Positions 18,987-28,098 of a stretch of 64,000 nucleotides of DNA are shown here, one piece after another. The number at the start of each line of letters is the position of its first letter. The first letter of the stretch is position 1. Source of the DNA: Polaromonas jejuensis NBRC 106434 (GTDB lineage Bacteria > Pseudomonadota > Gammaproteobacteria > Burkholderiales > Burkholderiaceae_C). The notes below the pieces were generated by a model, which worked only from the letters and a program-made list of their open reading frames with translations, was not told where the DNA came from and did not search any database. The stretch covers positions 124,001 through 188,000 of the forward strand of contig NZ_BCYO01000007.1 of NCBI RefSeq assembly GCF_001598235.1. Direction: 5' to 3'. Made by a program: the position numbers and the translations under genes.

Positions 18987-19376
18987 TCAGTCCAGAAAGC
19001 GCTGCGCGTAGTCGGCCGGCGGCAGCAGGCAGGTCTCACTGCGGCCAAACCACTGGTAGCGATGCCGCGCCAGAAAGCGGTAGAGCGCATCGCGCAGCGG
19101 GGCCGGTATGAGCCAGGCCAGCCACGCCAGGCGCCAGGGGCCGCCCAGGGCATGACACATGCGCAAAAGAGCCGCCGTGTGCTGCAAGATGCGGTCGCCA
19201 TCGACCAGCAGCAGCGTCTGCAGGCCTTCGACCTTCAGCCCGGCCCGCGCCAGAAGGGCCTGGCCGTGCGCGCCCTGTATGGACGCAAAACGCAGCACGC
19301 GGCGTTGGTCATGGCGCAGCAGAAACCGCACCCAGCCATTGCAGAGCAGGCATTGCGCATCAAACACAACAATCAT
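18987..19376 (-). CDS. DCC-family (DUF393) thiol-disulfide oxidoreductase-like protein
   Basis: A 129-residue protein whose start MIVVFDAQCLLCNGW carries the D-x2-C-x2-C motif that names the DCC family (DUF393), a thioredoxin-like fold of unclear role. The central segment RFASIQG and a C-terminal RYQWFG are also usual. The inner ATG at 19376 is preferred because the family starts there; a frame of 161 codons is open upstream. It is a stand-alone gene with its own terminator. Confidence 0.82.
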   Translation of the reverse strand: MIVVFDAQCLLCNGWVRFLLRHDQRRVLRFASIQGAHGQALLARAGLKVEGLQTLLLVDGDRILQHTAALLRMCHALGGPWRLAWLAWLIPAPLRDALYRFLARHRYQWFGRSETCLLPPADYAQRFLD

Positions 19377-19511
19377 GGCCTGCGCCGCGGCCCGGCATGC
19401 AACCGCCTTATTCCATTGCTCATTCGGTGCGAGATTAGGCGCTCCGCCGCAGACAGTGCTGCAGCACGGCAAGGCGGGGCAACGACATATCGCATTGAAG
19501 TAGACATGGAA

Positions 19512-20579
19512 TCAAACGACCACCGGCTCCGGCTCCAGCCGGATGCCGAAGCGCTCATACACGCTGGTCTGTATGGCCTTGGCCAGCGTCATCACTTCGC
19601 CGCCGGTGACCGGGTTGGCCTCACCGCCGCGATTGACGAGCACCAGCGCCTGTTTGTCGTACACGCCGGCGTTGCCTATGGACTTGCCCTTCCAGCCGCA
19701 GGCGTCAATCAGCCAGCCCGCCGCCAGCTTGACAGAGCCGTCGGCCAGGTGGTAGTGCACGATCTTGGGATCGCGCTGGATGATGTCGGCGCATTGCTCG
19801 GCCGAGACGGTGGGGTTTTTGAAGAAGCTGCCGGCATTGCCTATGAGCTGCGGATCGGGCAGCTTGGCCCGGCGAATATCGCAAATCCACTCATAAATTT
19901 GTAGCGCACTGGGCGCGCTCACCCTGGACTGCAGCATTTTTTTATCGATATCCGCATAGCCCAGCACGGGTTTCCAGGGCTTGGGCAGTGAAAAGCGCAC
20001 CCGGGTGATCAGCGCCTTTTCCGCCAGGCCCAGGCCTTGCGCGCCCGACGCTTCGCCCGGCTTGCTGGCGTGCTTGAACACCGAATCGCGGTAGCCAAAC
20101 GCACACTGCGCGGCATTGAGCGTGAAAGGCTGGCCGGTGCTCAGGTCCACGGCATCGAGTGATTCAAAGCGGTCCTGCAGTTCCACCCCGTAGGCGCCAA
20201 TGTTCTGCACCGGCGAGGCCCCTACCGTGCCGGGAATCAGCGCCAGGTTTTCCAGGCCGGGGTAGCCCATTTGCAGGGTCCAGGTGACCAGATCGTGCCA
20301 GTTTTCACCGGCGCCGGCTTCGACAATCCAGGCCTTGGCGGTCTCGCTGACGAGGCGTTTGCCCATGATTTCGACCTTGAGCACCAAAGGCTTGACATCG
20401 CCGGTCAACACGATGTTGCTGCCCCCGCCCAGCACGAACTTGGGCTGCACACGCAAGCCGGCATCCTGCAGCACGGCGGCAATATCGGCTTCGCTGCTCA
20501 CCCTGACCAGGGTGAGTGCCTTGGCCATGATGCCGAAGGTGTTGGCTTGCTGGAGTGGAACGTTTTTCTCGACTAACAT
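19512..20579 (-). CDS. murB: UDP-N-acetylenolpyruvoylglucosamine reductase
   Basis: A 355-residue FAD enzyme that reduces UDP-GlcNAc-enolpyruvate to UDP-MurNAc in peptidoglycan synthesis. The N-terminal NTFGI (residues 13-17), the FAD-binding LGGGSNIVL, the [15 protein letters not shown] segment, the RDSVF catalytic region and [10 protein letters not shown] (with the general-acid Ser) are all present. The length fits the type I E. coli class (342). It is divergent from yajQ, with only 55 bp between the start codons. Confidence 0.97.
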   Translation of the reverse strand: MLVEKNVPLQQANTFGIMAKALTLVRVSSEADIAAVLQDAGLRVQPKFVLGGGSNIVLTGDVKPLVLKVEIMGKRLVSETAKAWIVEAGAGENWHDLVTWTLQMGYPGLENLALIPGTVGASPVQNIGAYGVELQDRFESLDAVDLSTGQPFTLNAAQCAFGYRDSVFKHASKPGEASGAQGLGLAEKALITRVRFSLPKPWKPVLGYADIDKKMLQSRVSAPSALQIYEWICDIRRAKLPDPQLIGNAGSFFKNPTVSAEQCADIIQRDPKIVHYHLADGSVKLAAGWLIDACGWKGKSIGNAGVYDKQALVLVNRGGEANPVTGGEVMTLAKAIQTSVYERFGIRLEPEPVVV

Positions 20580-20634
20580 CTCAGGATTGTCTCACCCCCC
20601 GTGTCACCTCTTTTTTCTTAGCAAAGCCCACACC

Positions 20635-21120
20635 ATGCCTTCCTTTGATACCGTTCTTGAAACCGATATGGTCAAGGTCAAAAACGCCGTTGAAAACACC
20701 AGCAAGGAAATCGGCACCCGATTTGACTTCAAGGGCACCGCCGCCGCCATCGAGCTGAAGGACAAGGACATCACGCTGACAGGCGATGGTGATTTCCAGA
20801 TCGACCAGATCCACGACATCCTGCGCAACAAGCTCACCAAGGCCGGCGTTGACGTGCGCTTCCTGGACATCGGCAAGGTCGAAAAAATCGGCGGCGACAA
20901 GGTCAAGCAGGTCACCAAGGTGCGCGACGGCATCGAAACCGAGCAGGCCAAGAAAATCCAGCAGCTCATCAAGGGCCACAAAATGAAGGTGCAGGCCGCC
21001 ATCCAGGAGGGCAAGGTGCGCGTGACGGGCGCCAAGCGCGACGACCTGCAGGCCGCGATGGCCCTTATCCGGGCCGAAATCAGCGACCTGCCGCTGAGCT
21101 TCGACAACTTTCGGGACTAA
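20635..21120 (+). CDS. yajQ: YajQ-family nucleotide/cyclic-di-GMP-binding protein
   Basis: A 161-residue protein of two ferredoxin-like repeats. Family hallmarks are the MPSFDTVLE start, [16 protein letters not shown], the second-domain [19 protein letters not shown] and the C-terminal PLSFDNFRD. Members bind cyclic di-GMP and nucleic acid in some species. The start at 20635 was chosen because longer frames run into the murB control region. The next gene follows after 6 bp. Confidence 0.95.
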   Translation: MPSFDTVLETDMVKVKNAVENTSKEIGTRFDFKGTAAAIELKDKDITLTGDGDFQIDQIHDILRNKLTKAGVDVRFLDIGKVEKIGGDKVKQVTKVRDGIETEQAKKIQQLIKGHKMKVQAAIQEGKVRVTGAKRDDLQAAMALIRAEISDLPLSFDNFRD

Positions 21121-21126
21121 ATCCCC

Positions 21127-21798
21127 ATGCCCGCCACGCCTGCCATGGCACGCGCTTTAGCCCTGGGCCTGGGCTTTGCGCTCATGCTGGGCGCCTCCAG
21201 CGTCCAGGCGCAATCCGTGGCGTTGGCCGGCATGCTGGGCAGCAAGGCCCTGCTGGTGGTGGACGGCGGTGCGCCCAAATCCGTCGCCGCCGGGGAAACC
21301 TACCAGGGCGTCAAGGTCATTTCGACCTCGGGTGACCAGGCCGTCATTGAGCAGTCGGGCAAACGCCACACCTTGCGGGTCGGCGAGGCCCCGGTAAGCA
21401 CCGGCGGCAACACGGCGGCGGCTGGCCGGGGCACCCGCATTGTCCTGACCGAAAGTGGCGGTGGTCATTTCATGACGGCAGGCCAGATCAACGGCCGTGC
21501 CGTGCAGTTCATGGTGGACACCGGCGCCACCAGCGTGGCCATGAGCACCGCCGATGCGGACCGTGCCGGCATCAGCTACCAGAACGGGCAGCCCGTGCGC
21601 ATGTCCACCGCCAACGGCATCACCCAGGGCTTTCGCGTCCGGCTCAATTCGGTGCGCGTGGGCGACGTGGAGGTCTACGACGTGGACGCCGTGGTTGTTC
21701 CCCAGGCCATGCCCTACATGCTGCTGGGCAACAGCTTTTTGTCCCGCTTCCAGATGAAGCGCGAAAACAACCTGATGACGCTGGACAAGCGCTACTAG
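21127..21798 (+). CDS. Exported retropepsin-like aspartic protease (TIGR02281 type)
   Basis: A 223-residue protein with a signal peptide (cleavage likely after VQA, about residue 28). The C-terminal half is a clan AA aspartic protease: MVDTGATSVAM carries the catalytic DTGA motif near residue 138, and MLLGNSFLSRF is the usual closing motif of the TIGR02281 group. Such proteins work as dimers in the periplasm; substrates are unknown. It starts 6 bp after yajQ, in the same transcript. A start at the inner ATG 21145 is also possible. Confidence 0.85.
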   Translation: MPATPAMARALALGLGFALMLGASSVQAQSVALAGMLGSKALLVVDGGAPKSVAAGETYQGVKVISTSGDQAVIEQSGKRHTLRVGEAPVSTGGNTAAAGRGTRIVLTESGGGHFMTAGQINGRAVQFMVDTGATSVAMSTADADRAGISYQNGQPVRMSTANGITQGFRVRLNSVRVGDVEVYDVDAVVVPQAMPYMLLGNSFLSRFQMKRENNLMTLDKRY

Positions 21799-21815
21799 CG
21801 CCCGGCGATGAATTC

Positions 21816-21832
21816 GCTATCTATTTGATAGC
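21816..21832. repeat. 17-bp dispersed palindrome, copy B
   Basis: GCTATCTATTTGATAGC: a perfect 6-bp stem and a 5-base centre. It lies 17 bp after the protease stop, between convergent genes. Confidence 0.7.
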
Positions 21833-21894
21833 TCACCACGCTTGTTTTTCCTGGGTTGCAGGCCATTTTCACTTGAGAAAACCGCCCGAGCGAC

Positions 21895-22533
21895 CTATTT
21901 GGCAGGTTTTTTGGAAGCCCCCAGCTTGGACTCTGTCCCCTTGAGCAGCTTGTTGATGTTCTCGCGATGGCGGTACACCAGCAGTACGGCGATGGCGAAC
22001 ACCACCACCAGAATGCCCTTGTCGACATACCAGGCGGCCCGGTCGCCGAACAGGTAATACAGCGGCGCAAAGACCGCCGCCACAATCGCCGCCAGCGAGG
22101 AGTAACGCGAGAAATACGCCACGATCAGCCAGGTGGCCAACGTCGCCAGGCCCAGCAGCCAGCTGATGCCCAGCAGTACCCCCGCCGCCGTGGCCACGCC
22201 CTTGCCCCCCTTGAACTGAAAAAATACCGGGTACAGATGGCCGAGAAAGGCCGCCAGGCCAACCGCCGCCACGGTACCGTCACCCAGGCCGTAGTCCGCG
22301 CCAAACCACTTGACCAGTACCACGGGCAGCCAGCCTTTCAGGCCATCGAGAAAAAGGGTGGTCACCGCCGCGGCCTTGCTGCCGGAGCGCAGCACGTTGG
22401 TGGCGCCCGGGTTCTTGCTGCCGTAGCTGCGTGGGTCCTTGAGGCCCAAGGCCTTGCTGACAATCACCGCAAATGACAGCGAGCCGAGCAGATAAGCCAG
22501 CAGCGCGGCACCCATCGAGTACAGGTATTCCAA
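21895..22533 (-). CDS. plsY: Acyl-phosphate glycerol-3-phosphate acyltransferase
   Basis: A 212-residue membrane enzyme with about five helices that transfers acyl groups from acyl-phosphate to glycerol-3-phosphate, the first step of phospholipid synthesis. Family motifs are visible: LLGSLSFA at the start, KNPGATNVLRSG (second motif) and FKGGKGVATAAG (glycine-rich third motif). The start is TTG 22533, six bases after GGGAG; translation is continuous from there with no better ATG. Confidence 0.94.
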   Translation of the reverse strand: MEYLYSMGAALLAYLLGSLSFAVIVSKALGLKDPRSYGSKNPGATNVLRSGSKAAAVTTLFLDGLKGWLPVVLVKWFGADYGLGDGTVAAVGLAAFLGHLYPVFFQFKGGKGVATAAGVLLGISWLLGLATLATWLIVAYFSRYSSLAAIVAAVFAPLYYLFGDRAAWYVDKGILVVVFAIAVLLVYRHRENINKLLKGTESKLGASKKPAK

Positions 22534-22554
22534 AATCGTCTCCCATTGTTTCTG

Positions 22555-23046
22555 TTATTCGGCCAATGCACAGTGCACCGGCTTTGCGCCCAGCAGCGTG
22601 ACGCACACCTGCGGATCAATGCCCACCAGGTAGCCGCGCCGGCCGCCATTGATGGCGATTTTAGACAGGGCCAGAATGCTTTCCTCGATGTAGACCGGCA
22701 TCGCCTTGCGCGTGCCGAAAGGCGAGGTGCCGCCGACCAGGTAACCGCTGTGGCGGTTGGCGACTTCGGGCTTGCAGGGCTCGACCGATTTGGCGCCGAT
22801 CTGGCGCGCGAGGTTCTTGGTCGAGACCTTGCGGTTGCCGTGCATCAGCACCAGCAGGGGTTTGGCATCCTGGTCCTGCATCACCAAGGTCTTGACGACG
22901 GTGAAAGGGTCAAGCCCCAGCACCTCTGCGCTGTGCTGCGCACCGCCATGCTCCACGTAGGCGTAAGCATGCTCGGTGAAGGCCACGCGCTGCGCTTTGA
23001 GCAGTTGGGTGGCCGGTGTCTCGGAAATATGCTCTTGTTTGGCCAT
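22555..23046 (-). CDS. ybaK: Cys-tRNA(Pro)/Cys-tRNA(Cys) deacylase, YbaK/EbsC type
   Basis: A 163-residue editing protein that hydrolyses Cys mischarged on tRNA-Pro. The YbaK fold is visible in KTLVMQDQDAKPLLVLMHG, the Lys of NRKVSTKNLAR, and the GYLVGGTSPFGTRKAMPVYIE substrate loop. The length is normal (E. coli 159). It lies 21 bp upstream of plsY on the same strand, so the two are probably cotranscribed. Confidence 0.93.
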   Translation of the reverse strand: MAKQEHISETPATQLLKAQRVAFTEHAYAYVEHGGAQHSAEVLGLDPFTVVKTLVMQDQDAKPLLVLMHGNRKVSTKNLARQIGAKSVEPCKPEVANRHSGYLVGGTSPFGTRKAMPVYIEESILALSKIAINGGRRGYLVGIDPQVCVTLLGAKPVHCALAE

Positions 23047-23165
23047 ATATGAAATTTCTGGTCTTCACCGCAGCAACGTTTGTGACATCTTCCGCTGCGG
23101 TGCAGTGGATGGTCTTTGTGAATCTAGTGCAGTGCTTGATGTTGCCGACTTCATTGAGCGGCACG

Positions 23166-23849
23166 TCAACCCATGATGACCCGTTGGACATCGTTCTGCA
23201 GGCTGCGCAAATGGGCCCGCATGGCGCCCTTGGCGCCCTCCACGTCCTTCTTGCGCAGGGCGTGGATGATTTCGCCGTGTTCGTGGTGGTTTTCTTTCTG
23301 GCGGTGCAGCGGACTGTGCAGGCGGAACAGGCGTGAGTCGTCGCGCAATTGCTGGATCAGCCGGGGCAGCACGACGTTGCCGCTGGCCTGGGCAATGAAG
23401 AGGTGAAAACGGTCGTCGAAGTGCCAGTGCTCGGTTTCGGTATGCTGGCCCGTATTGAGTGCGTCCACCTCTGCAGCCAGGCTCACCAGGTCCGCCTCAT
23501 CGATGCGGTTGATGGCCAGGGCGATCGCCTCGCACTCCAGCAGTTCGCGCGTGCGCATGGAGTCGAAATATTCCTTGGTGCCCACGCTGCGTACCGAATA
23601 CGACCGCGCATCGCGCCGCACCAGCAGGCCTTCTCCGGCCAGCCGACCGAGAGCCTCCCGCATGGGGGTTCGGGAGATACCCAGCTCGTCGGCAATCTTC
23701 CCCTCCAGCAGCGTGCTGCCGGCAGAGATTTTCCGGTCCAGGATCAGCTCGCGCATGCGGATGTAGGCCTGCTCGGACAGGCTGGCCGAGCGCACTTCCA
23801 GTGCTCCCAGCGGGGGCATGGCAGAGGGCGATTCCAGAACGCTCGACAT
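23166..23849 (-). CDS. GntR-family regulator, FCD subfamily
   Basis: A 227-residue regulator. The N-terminal winged helix (about residues 25-85) carries GSTLLEGKIADELGISRTPMREAL. The C-terminal all-helical FCD ligand domain has the metal-binding His set in DDRFHLFIAQASGN and ENHHEHGEIIHAL. It is the last gene of the minus-strand arm of the catabolic unit, 49 bp after the hydantoinase. The palindromic GTATAC site between the two arms (28035-28060) is its most likely operator. Confidence 0.9.
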   Translation of the reverse strand: MSSVLESPSAMPPLGALEVRSASLSEQAYIRMRELILDRKISAGSTLLEGKIADELGISRTPMREALGRLAGEGLLVRRDARSYSVRSVGTKEYFDSMRTRELLECEAIALAINRIDEADLVSLAAEVDALNTGQHTETEHWHFDDRFHLFIAQASGNVVLPRLIQQLRDDSRLFRLHSPLHRQKENHHEHGEIIHALRKKDVEGAKGAMRAHLRSLQNDVQRVIMG

Positions 23850-23898
23850 GTTTGGGTTTACCTTATGGTTGGATGGCTATCTCGCCGGGATTATCTCC

Positions 23899-25353
23899 TT
23901 ACAGCCATTTTGCCAACGGGCTGCCGGCGACCGGCTCACGCGGCCGCAAGCAAGGTTGGAACTGGCCGTCACCCGCCTGGGCCGTGAACACGCCGTCGCG
24001 CCACACCGTGCGCCCGCGTGACAGCGTAAGCGCTGGCCAGCAGCGCAGCGTCTGGCCTTCGTAAGGCGTGTAGTCGCAGGCGCTGTGCAGCATCGCGTGG
24101 GTAAGAGCCTGCTCTTGCCCGGGCTCGAACATGTTCCAGACCACCAGGTCTGCATCACTGCCCACGGCAATAGTGCCCTTCTTGGGATACAGGCCGTACA
24201 GCCGGGCCGGGTTGGTGGAGGTGAGTTCGACAAAGCGGTGGATGTCGATACGCCCGCCCAGCACGCCCGCACTCAACAGCAGCGGCAACCGGGTCTCTAC
24301 CCCCGGAATGCCGTTGGGTACCTGGTTGAACGGCGCCTGTTCCCCAGCCAGGCGTTTGCCCCGCGGGCCGTGGTAATTGAAGGGTGCGTGGTCGGACGAG
24401 ACGATGGTGAACAGGCCATTGGCCAGGCCGTTCCAGATCACCTGCTGGTTGCCCTTGTCGCGTGGTGGCGGGCTGCAGATGCAGCGCATGCCGTGGGCGT
24501 GGTCATCTCCCTGGGGCTGCAAGTCGTCGGCACTCAGGAACAGATACTGCGGGCAGGTCTCGGCATAAATCGGCAGGCCGCGGCCGCGCGCCCAGTGGAT
24601 TTGCTCGACCGCTTCCTGGCCCGACACATGGACGATCAGGATCGGCGTGTCCACCAGCTCGGACAGGGCGATGGCGCGGTGAGTGGCCTCCCGTTCCACG
24701 ACCATGGGCCGGGAGTTGCCGTGGTAGCTGGGCGCGGCCAGCCCGGCGGCCAGCAGATGCTCGGTCAGCCAGCCTATGCAATCGCTGTTCTCGGCATGGA
24801 CCATGGTCATTGCCCCATGCTGGCGCGCCGTGGCCAGCACCTCGATGATCTGCCGGTCGCCCAGCTTCATGTCGTCATAGGTCATGTAGATCTTGAGCGA
24901 GGTGTAGCCCTGGCTGATCAGCCGGGGCAGTTCTTCGCGCGTGACCGCGTGGGTGGCGTCCGACACGATGAGGTGGAAGGCATAGTCGATCACCGCCTTG
25001 CCGTCGGCGCGGCGGTGGTAGTCGTCCACGGCCTCCTGCAGGGAATGGCCTTTTTGCTGCGCCGCAAACGGAATCACCGTGGTGGTGCCGCCGCAGGCCG
25101 CCGACCGGGTGCCGGTGAAGAAGTCGTCGGAAAACACCGCGCCATCGCTGGTGGGCTGGTCCAGGTGCACATGGCCATCCACGCCGCCGGGAGTGACCAG
25201 GCGCCCCAGGGCATCGATCACCTCGCCCGCCTCGCCGGACAGGTCCTTGGCGATGGCGACGATGCGCCCGGCGCGTATGCCGATGTCGGCCTGGTAGCGG
25301 TCGCCCGAGGTGGCGATGTCGGCGTTTTTAACGATCAGATCGTAAGTGTCCAC
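23899..25353 (-). CDS. D-hydantoinase/dihydropyrimidinase-type cyclic amidohydrolase
   Basis: A 484-residue amidohydrolase-superfamily enzyme that opens cyclic imides or diamides such as hydantoins and dihydropyrimidines. The zinc ligands are seen in GGVDGHVHLD (H-x-H, about residues 61-63), the carboxylated Lys in SLKIYMTYDD (about 150), the bridging His residues in VHAENSD and LIVHVSG, and Asp in SSDHAPF. GTG 25353 is preferred as start because AGGAGG precedes it by seven bases; a TTG two codons upstream is too close. It follows the ABC permease by 27 bp. The real substrate is unknown; other cyclic amides are possible. Confidence 0.88.
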   Translation of the reverse strand: MDTYDLIVKNADIATSGDRYQADIGIRAGRIVAIAKDLSGEAGEVIDALGRLVTPGGVDGHVHLDQPTSDGAVFSDDFFTGTRSAACGGTTTVIPFAAQQKGHSLQEAVDDYHRRADGKAVIDYAFHLIVSDATHAVTREELPRLISQGYTSLKIYMTYDDMKLGDRQIIEVLATARQHGAMTMVHAENSDCIGWLTEHLLAAGLAAPSYHGNSRPMVVEREATHRAIALSELVDTPILIVHVSGQEAVEQIHWARGRGLPIYAETCPQYLFLSADDLQPQGDDHAHGMRCICSPPPRDKGNQQVIWNGLANGLFTIVSSDHAPFNYHGPRGKRLAGEQAPFNQVPNGIPGVETRLPLLLSAGVLGGRIDIHRFVELTSTNPARLYGLYPKKGTIAVGSDADLVVWNMFEPGQEQALTHAMLHSACDYTPYEGQTLRCWPALTLSRGRTVWRDGVFTAQAGDGQFQPCLRPREPVAGSPLAKWL

Positions 25354-25380
25354 GTGCAAGCCTCCTATTGCTGACGTTGG

Positions 25381-26106
25381 CTAGCGTTGTTCCATCATCT
25401 CGGCAGCGCGTATCGGCGCCGGCCCTTCGCTGGCATTGCCGTAGGCGCGGCCGTAGTAGGCCTCGATGCGGCGCTGCACAAAGTCCCATATGGATGTGAG
25501 CAGCAGGTAGTACAGCGCCGCGACCAGGAACAGTTCCAACACCATGAACTTTTCCTGGATCAGCACCTGGGTGCGGCGCAGCAGCTCTTCCATGGAAATC
25601 ACCGAAGTCACCGAGGTGGTCTTCAGCAAGCCGTTGATGCTGTTGCCCAGGGTCGGCACGATCAGGCGCATGGCTTGCGGCAGGATGATGTCGCGCAGGG
25701 TCTGGGCCCCGGTGAAGCCCATGGCCCGGGCGGCGTTGGTCTGACCGACTGGAATCGACTGGATGCCGCCCCGTACAATCTCGGCCAGGTAGGCGGCCTC
25801 GTTCAGGATCAGGCCCAGCAGCGCGGATTCGATCACCGAGAACTTCAGGCCCAGTTGCGGAAGGCCGGTGTAGATGATGATCAGCTGCACCATCAGCGGC
25901 GTACCGCGAAACAGCCAGATGTAGAAGTGCGCGGGCGCGTTCAGCCAGCGGTTCCTGGACAGCCGGGCCAGGGCGAGCAGACAGCCCAGCACCAGCCCCC
26001 CGGCAATCGCCGCCAGCGTCAGCCAGACGGTGGTGACCACGCCCCCCAGGATGAACGGGTTCAACAGATATTCAAAAAAGCCCGACCAGCTCCAGCCTTG
26101 TCCCAT
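25381..26106 (-). CDS. Amino-acid-type ABC transporter permease (HisM/GlnP family)
   Basis: A 241-residue inner-membrane permease with about five helices. The family loop that contacts the ATPase is present as AARAMGFTGAQTLRDIILPQA (EAA-like, about residues 142-162). The ATG at 26106 follows AGGAG; an upstream in-frame ATG lacks a ribosome site and would add 15 unrelated residues. It pairs with the binding protein 90 bp upstream and probably with the ATPase of the opposite arm (32370-33104). Confidence 0.93.
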   Translation of the reverse strand: MGQGWSWSGFFEYLLNPFILGGVVTTVWLTLAAIAGGLVLGCLLALARLSRNRWLNAPAHFYIWLFRGTPLMVQLIIIYTGLPQLGLKFSVIESALLGLILNEAAYLAEIVRGGIQSIPVGQTNAARAMGFTGAQTLRDIILPQAMRLIVPTLGNSINGLLKTTSVTSVISMEELLRRTQVLIQEKFMVLELFLVAALYYLLLTSIWDFVQRRIEAYYGRAYGNASEGPAPIRAAEMMEQR

Positions 26107-26195
26107 TGCATTTCTCCTGACTTTCATGCACTTGGGGGCAGAGCACCCCAAGCCATGAAAGTTGTTTCACGTTAAAGGGAATGTGCGGTTGATCT

Positions 26196-27023
26196 TCAGT
26201 TCGCCGGGCCTTTGACGACGATGGCGCCGTCAATCGGCTTCACGCCGTAGCTGGTGAACAGCTTCTGAAAGCTGCCATCGGCGCGCATGTCGTTCAGCAC
26301 CTTGGCCACGGTGTCGGCCAGTGGCTTGTTCTTCAGCGCGACCGCCACGGGGGTGGGGAACAGGCCCGACAACACCCGTTCAAAATCGCCACGCTTCTGG
26401 TATTCGGCGCCGGTGGAGTCGATCGACAACGCCACCTCGACCTGGCCTGCGCGCAGCGACTGGAAGGACATGGCAAAGTTCTCGAAGGTGCGGATGTTCA
26501 TGCCCTTCAAGCCCTTGTCGGTCAGTTGCTTGTCGAGTTCGCGGGTCTTGCGCTCCTCGAAGCCGCCGAGCTCCACGCCAATGGTTTTGCCCGAGAGGTC
26601 TTCCACCTTGCTGATCTTGCCGGGATTGCCCTTGGCGGTGGAGATGCTGATGGCCTGGTCTTCATACGCCAACATCTGCATCAGCTTGGCGCGCTCATCG
26701 GTGTAGAAAATGCCGGTGTTGATCATGTCCCAGCGCCCGGCCTGCAGCCCGGGCACCATGGCCGAAAACTCGATGCGCACGTATTCCGGCTTGAGGCACA
26801 GGCGTTTGGCGATTTCTTCGCCCAGCTCCACCCGCATGCCCTTGAGCGTGCCGGTCTGGTCCACGTACTGCAAGGGCGGCAGCGTGGGGTTGACGGACAT
26901 GGTCAAGGTGCCTTTCTTCACCAGCTGTGACTCGGGCACGCTGTATTTGCAGTCCTGCGCCTGGGCCTGGGTGGCCCCCAAGATGGCGGCGATGGAAACG
27001 AGGGCAAGCGAAAACTTCATCAT
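26196..27023 (-). CDS. Amino-acid-type ABC transporter periplasmic binding protein
   Basis: A 275-residue receptor with a signal peptide (cleavage after AQA, about residue 22). Family 3 binding-protein features include GTLTMSVNPTLPPLQYVD, the G-x-RVELGEEIAKRL segment and GKTIGVELGGFEE. AAGGAA precedes the first ATG. It probably captures an amino acid or a derivative for the permease coded just downstream; the ligand is unknown. Confidence 0.92.
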   Translation of the reverse strand: MMKFSLALVSIAAILGATQAQAQDCKYSVPESQLVKKGTLTMSVNPTLPPLQYVDQTGTLKGMRVELGEEIAKRLCLKPEYVRIEFSAMVPGLQAGRWDMINTGIFYTDERAKLMQMLAYEDQAISISTAKGNPGKISKVEDLSGKTIGVELGGFEERKTRELDKQLTDKGLKGMNIRTFENFAMSFQSLRAGQVEVALSIDSTGAEYQKRGDFERVLSGLFPTPVAVALKNKPLADTVAKVLNDMRADGSFQKLFTSYGVKPIDGAIVVKGPAN

Positions 27024-27085
27024 GGTGGTTCCTTTGGTAGCGGTTGGAGGTGGTTAAGGCAAGGGCGGCGAGATCTGGCAGAGGT

Positions 27086-27982
27086 TCAACGGGAAATCGA
27101 GTTCAGCAGGCCCAGCTTGTCGAGCGCGCGGCGCAGCTCGGCCGCGTCGGCTGCAGGCAGGGGCAGGCGCGGCGCGCGGGGCTTGCCCACCGGCAGACCC
27201 ATCATGTCCAGCGCGTCTTTCGAGGCGGCCACATAGCGGTGGCCGCCGACCCACTTCACGATGGGCAGCATTTTTTGGTACAGGGCCAGGGCCTGGTCCA
27301 TGTCTTTTTCGTCGGCCACCAGCTCGAACAGGCGGGCTGACATGTGTGGAATCAGGTTGGAGCAGACCGCCACCCAGCCCTGGGCGCCCAGCCAGAAAGA
27401 TTCGTAGCCCAGAATGCCGGCAAACACCGTCATGCGGTCGCCGCACAGGTCGATGATGTCGCGCACGCGGGTGACTTCCAGCGTGGACTCCTTGATATAG
27501 CAGCAGTTGTCGATCTGCGCCAGGCGCGCCACGATAGGCGGCGTCAGGTCCACATTGGCCGTGGCCGGATTGTTGTACAGCATGATGGGAATGCTGATCG
27601 CCTCGCCTACCTTGCGGTAGTGCGCAAACAGCTCGTCTTCCGTAGGGCACGAATAGAAAGGCGGAATGACCATCACGCCATCGGCGCCCATCTCCTGCGC
27701 CTCCTTGCTGAGACGGACGCATTCATCGGTCCACTCCGCGCCGGTACCGATCAGCACCGGCACCCGCTTGTTCGCGGTCTTGATGCAGGTGTCGATGACC
27801 AGTTGGCGTTCACCCGGCGTCAGCGACAGGAACTCCCCCGTGCTGCCCAGTGGAATCAGCCCGTGGATGCCCTGCTCTATCTGCCAGTCCACCAGCCGCT
27901 GCAGGGCGGGCACATCGACATGCTTGCCGTCCGCCGTCAAAGGGGTGATCAGGACGGTGTAGGTACCGCGGAATTTGCTCAT
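27086..27982 (-). CDS. Dihydrodipicolinate synthase (DapA)/N-acetylneuraminate lyase-family enzyme
   Basis: A 298-residue class I aldolase-fold enzyme. The Schiff-base Lys is in CCYIKEST (about residue 163), the catalytic Tyr in IMLYNNPATAN, and the pyruvate-binding loop in PLGSTGEFLSL. It need not be DapA itself: catabolic homologues include Delta1-pyrroline-4-hydroxy-2-carboxylate deaminase and keto-deoxy-sugar lyases, and its neighbours (oxidoreductase, hydantoinase, importer) argue for catabolism. The ATG at 27982 was chosen over a GTG four codons upstream because the family pattern SKFRGTYTVLITP begins there. It is the first gene of the minus arm, facing the GTATAC palindrome. Confidence 0.9.
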   Translation of the reverse strand: MSKFRGTYTVLITPLTADGKHVDVPALQRLVDWQIEQGIHGLIPLGSTGEFLSLTPGERQLVIDTCIKTANKRVPVLIGTGAEWTDECVRLSKEAQEMGADGVMVIPPFYSCPTEDELFAHYRKVGEAISIPIMLYNNPATANVDLTPPIVARLAQIDNCCYIKESTLEVTRVRDIIDLCGDRMTVFAGILGYESFWLGAQGWVAVCSNLIPHMSARLFELVADEKDMDQALALYQKMLPIVKWVGGHRYVAASKDALDMMGLPVGKPRAPRLPLPAADAAELRRALDKLGLLNSISR

Positions 27983-28034
27983 GTTTGGCTTCACTTCTGG
28001 TGTGGAAAGCAGTTTTTGCGACTTGCTTTTTTGA

Positions 28035-28060
28035 TGTATACGTGTAGTATACGTATACGT
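28035..28060. promoter_or_regulatory. Candidate GntR/FCD operator between the two catabolic arms
   Basis: The stretch contains GTATACG, then AGTATACGTATACGT. GTATACGTATAC (28047-28058) and ACGTATACGT (28051-28060) are both perfect palindromes. It lies 53 bp upstream of the DapA-like start and about 39 bp upstream of the fused oxidoreductase, where the divergent promoters must lie. Confidence 0.65.
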
Positions 28061-28098
28061 TTCACCAAGTCAAGCCTGTTTACAAATATTCGTCCACC

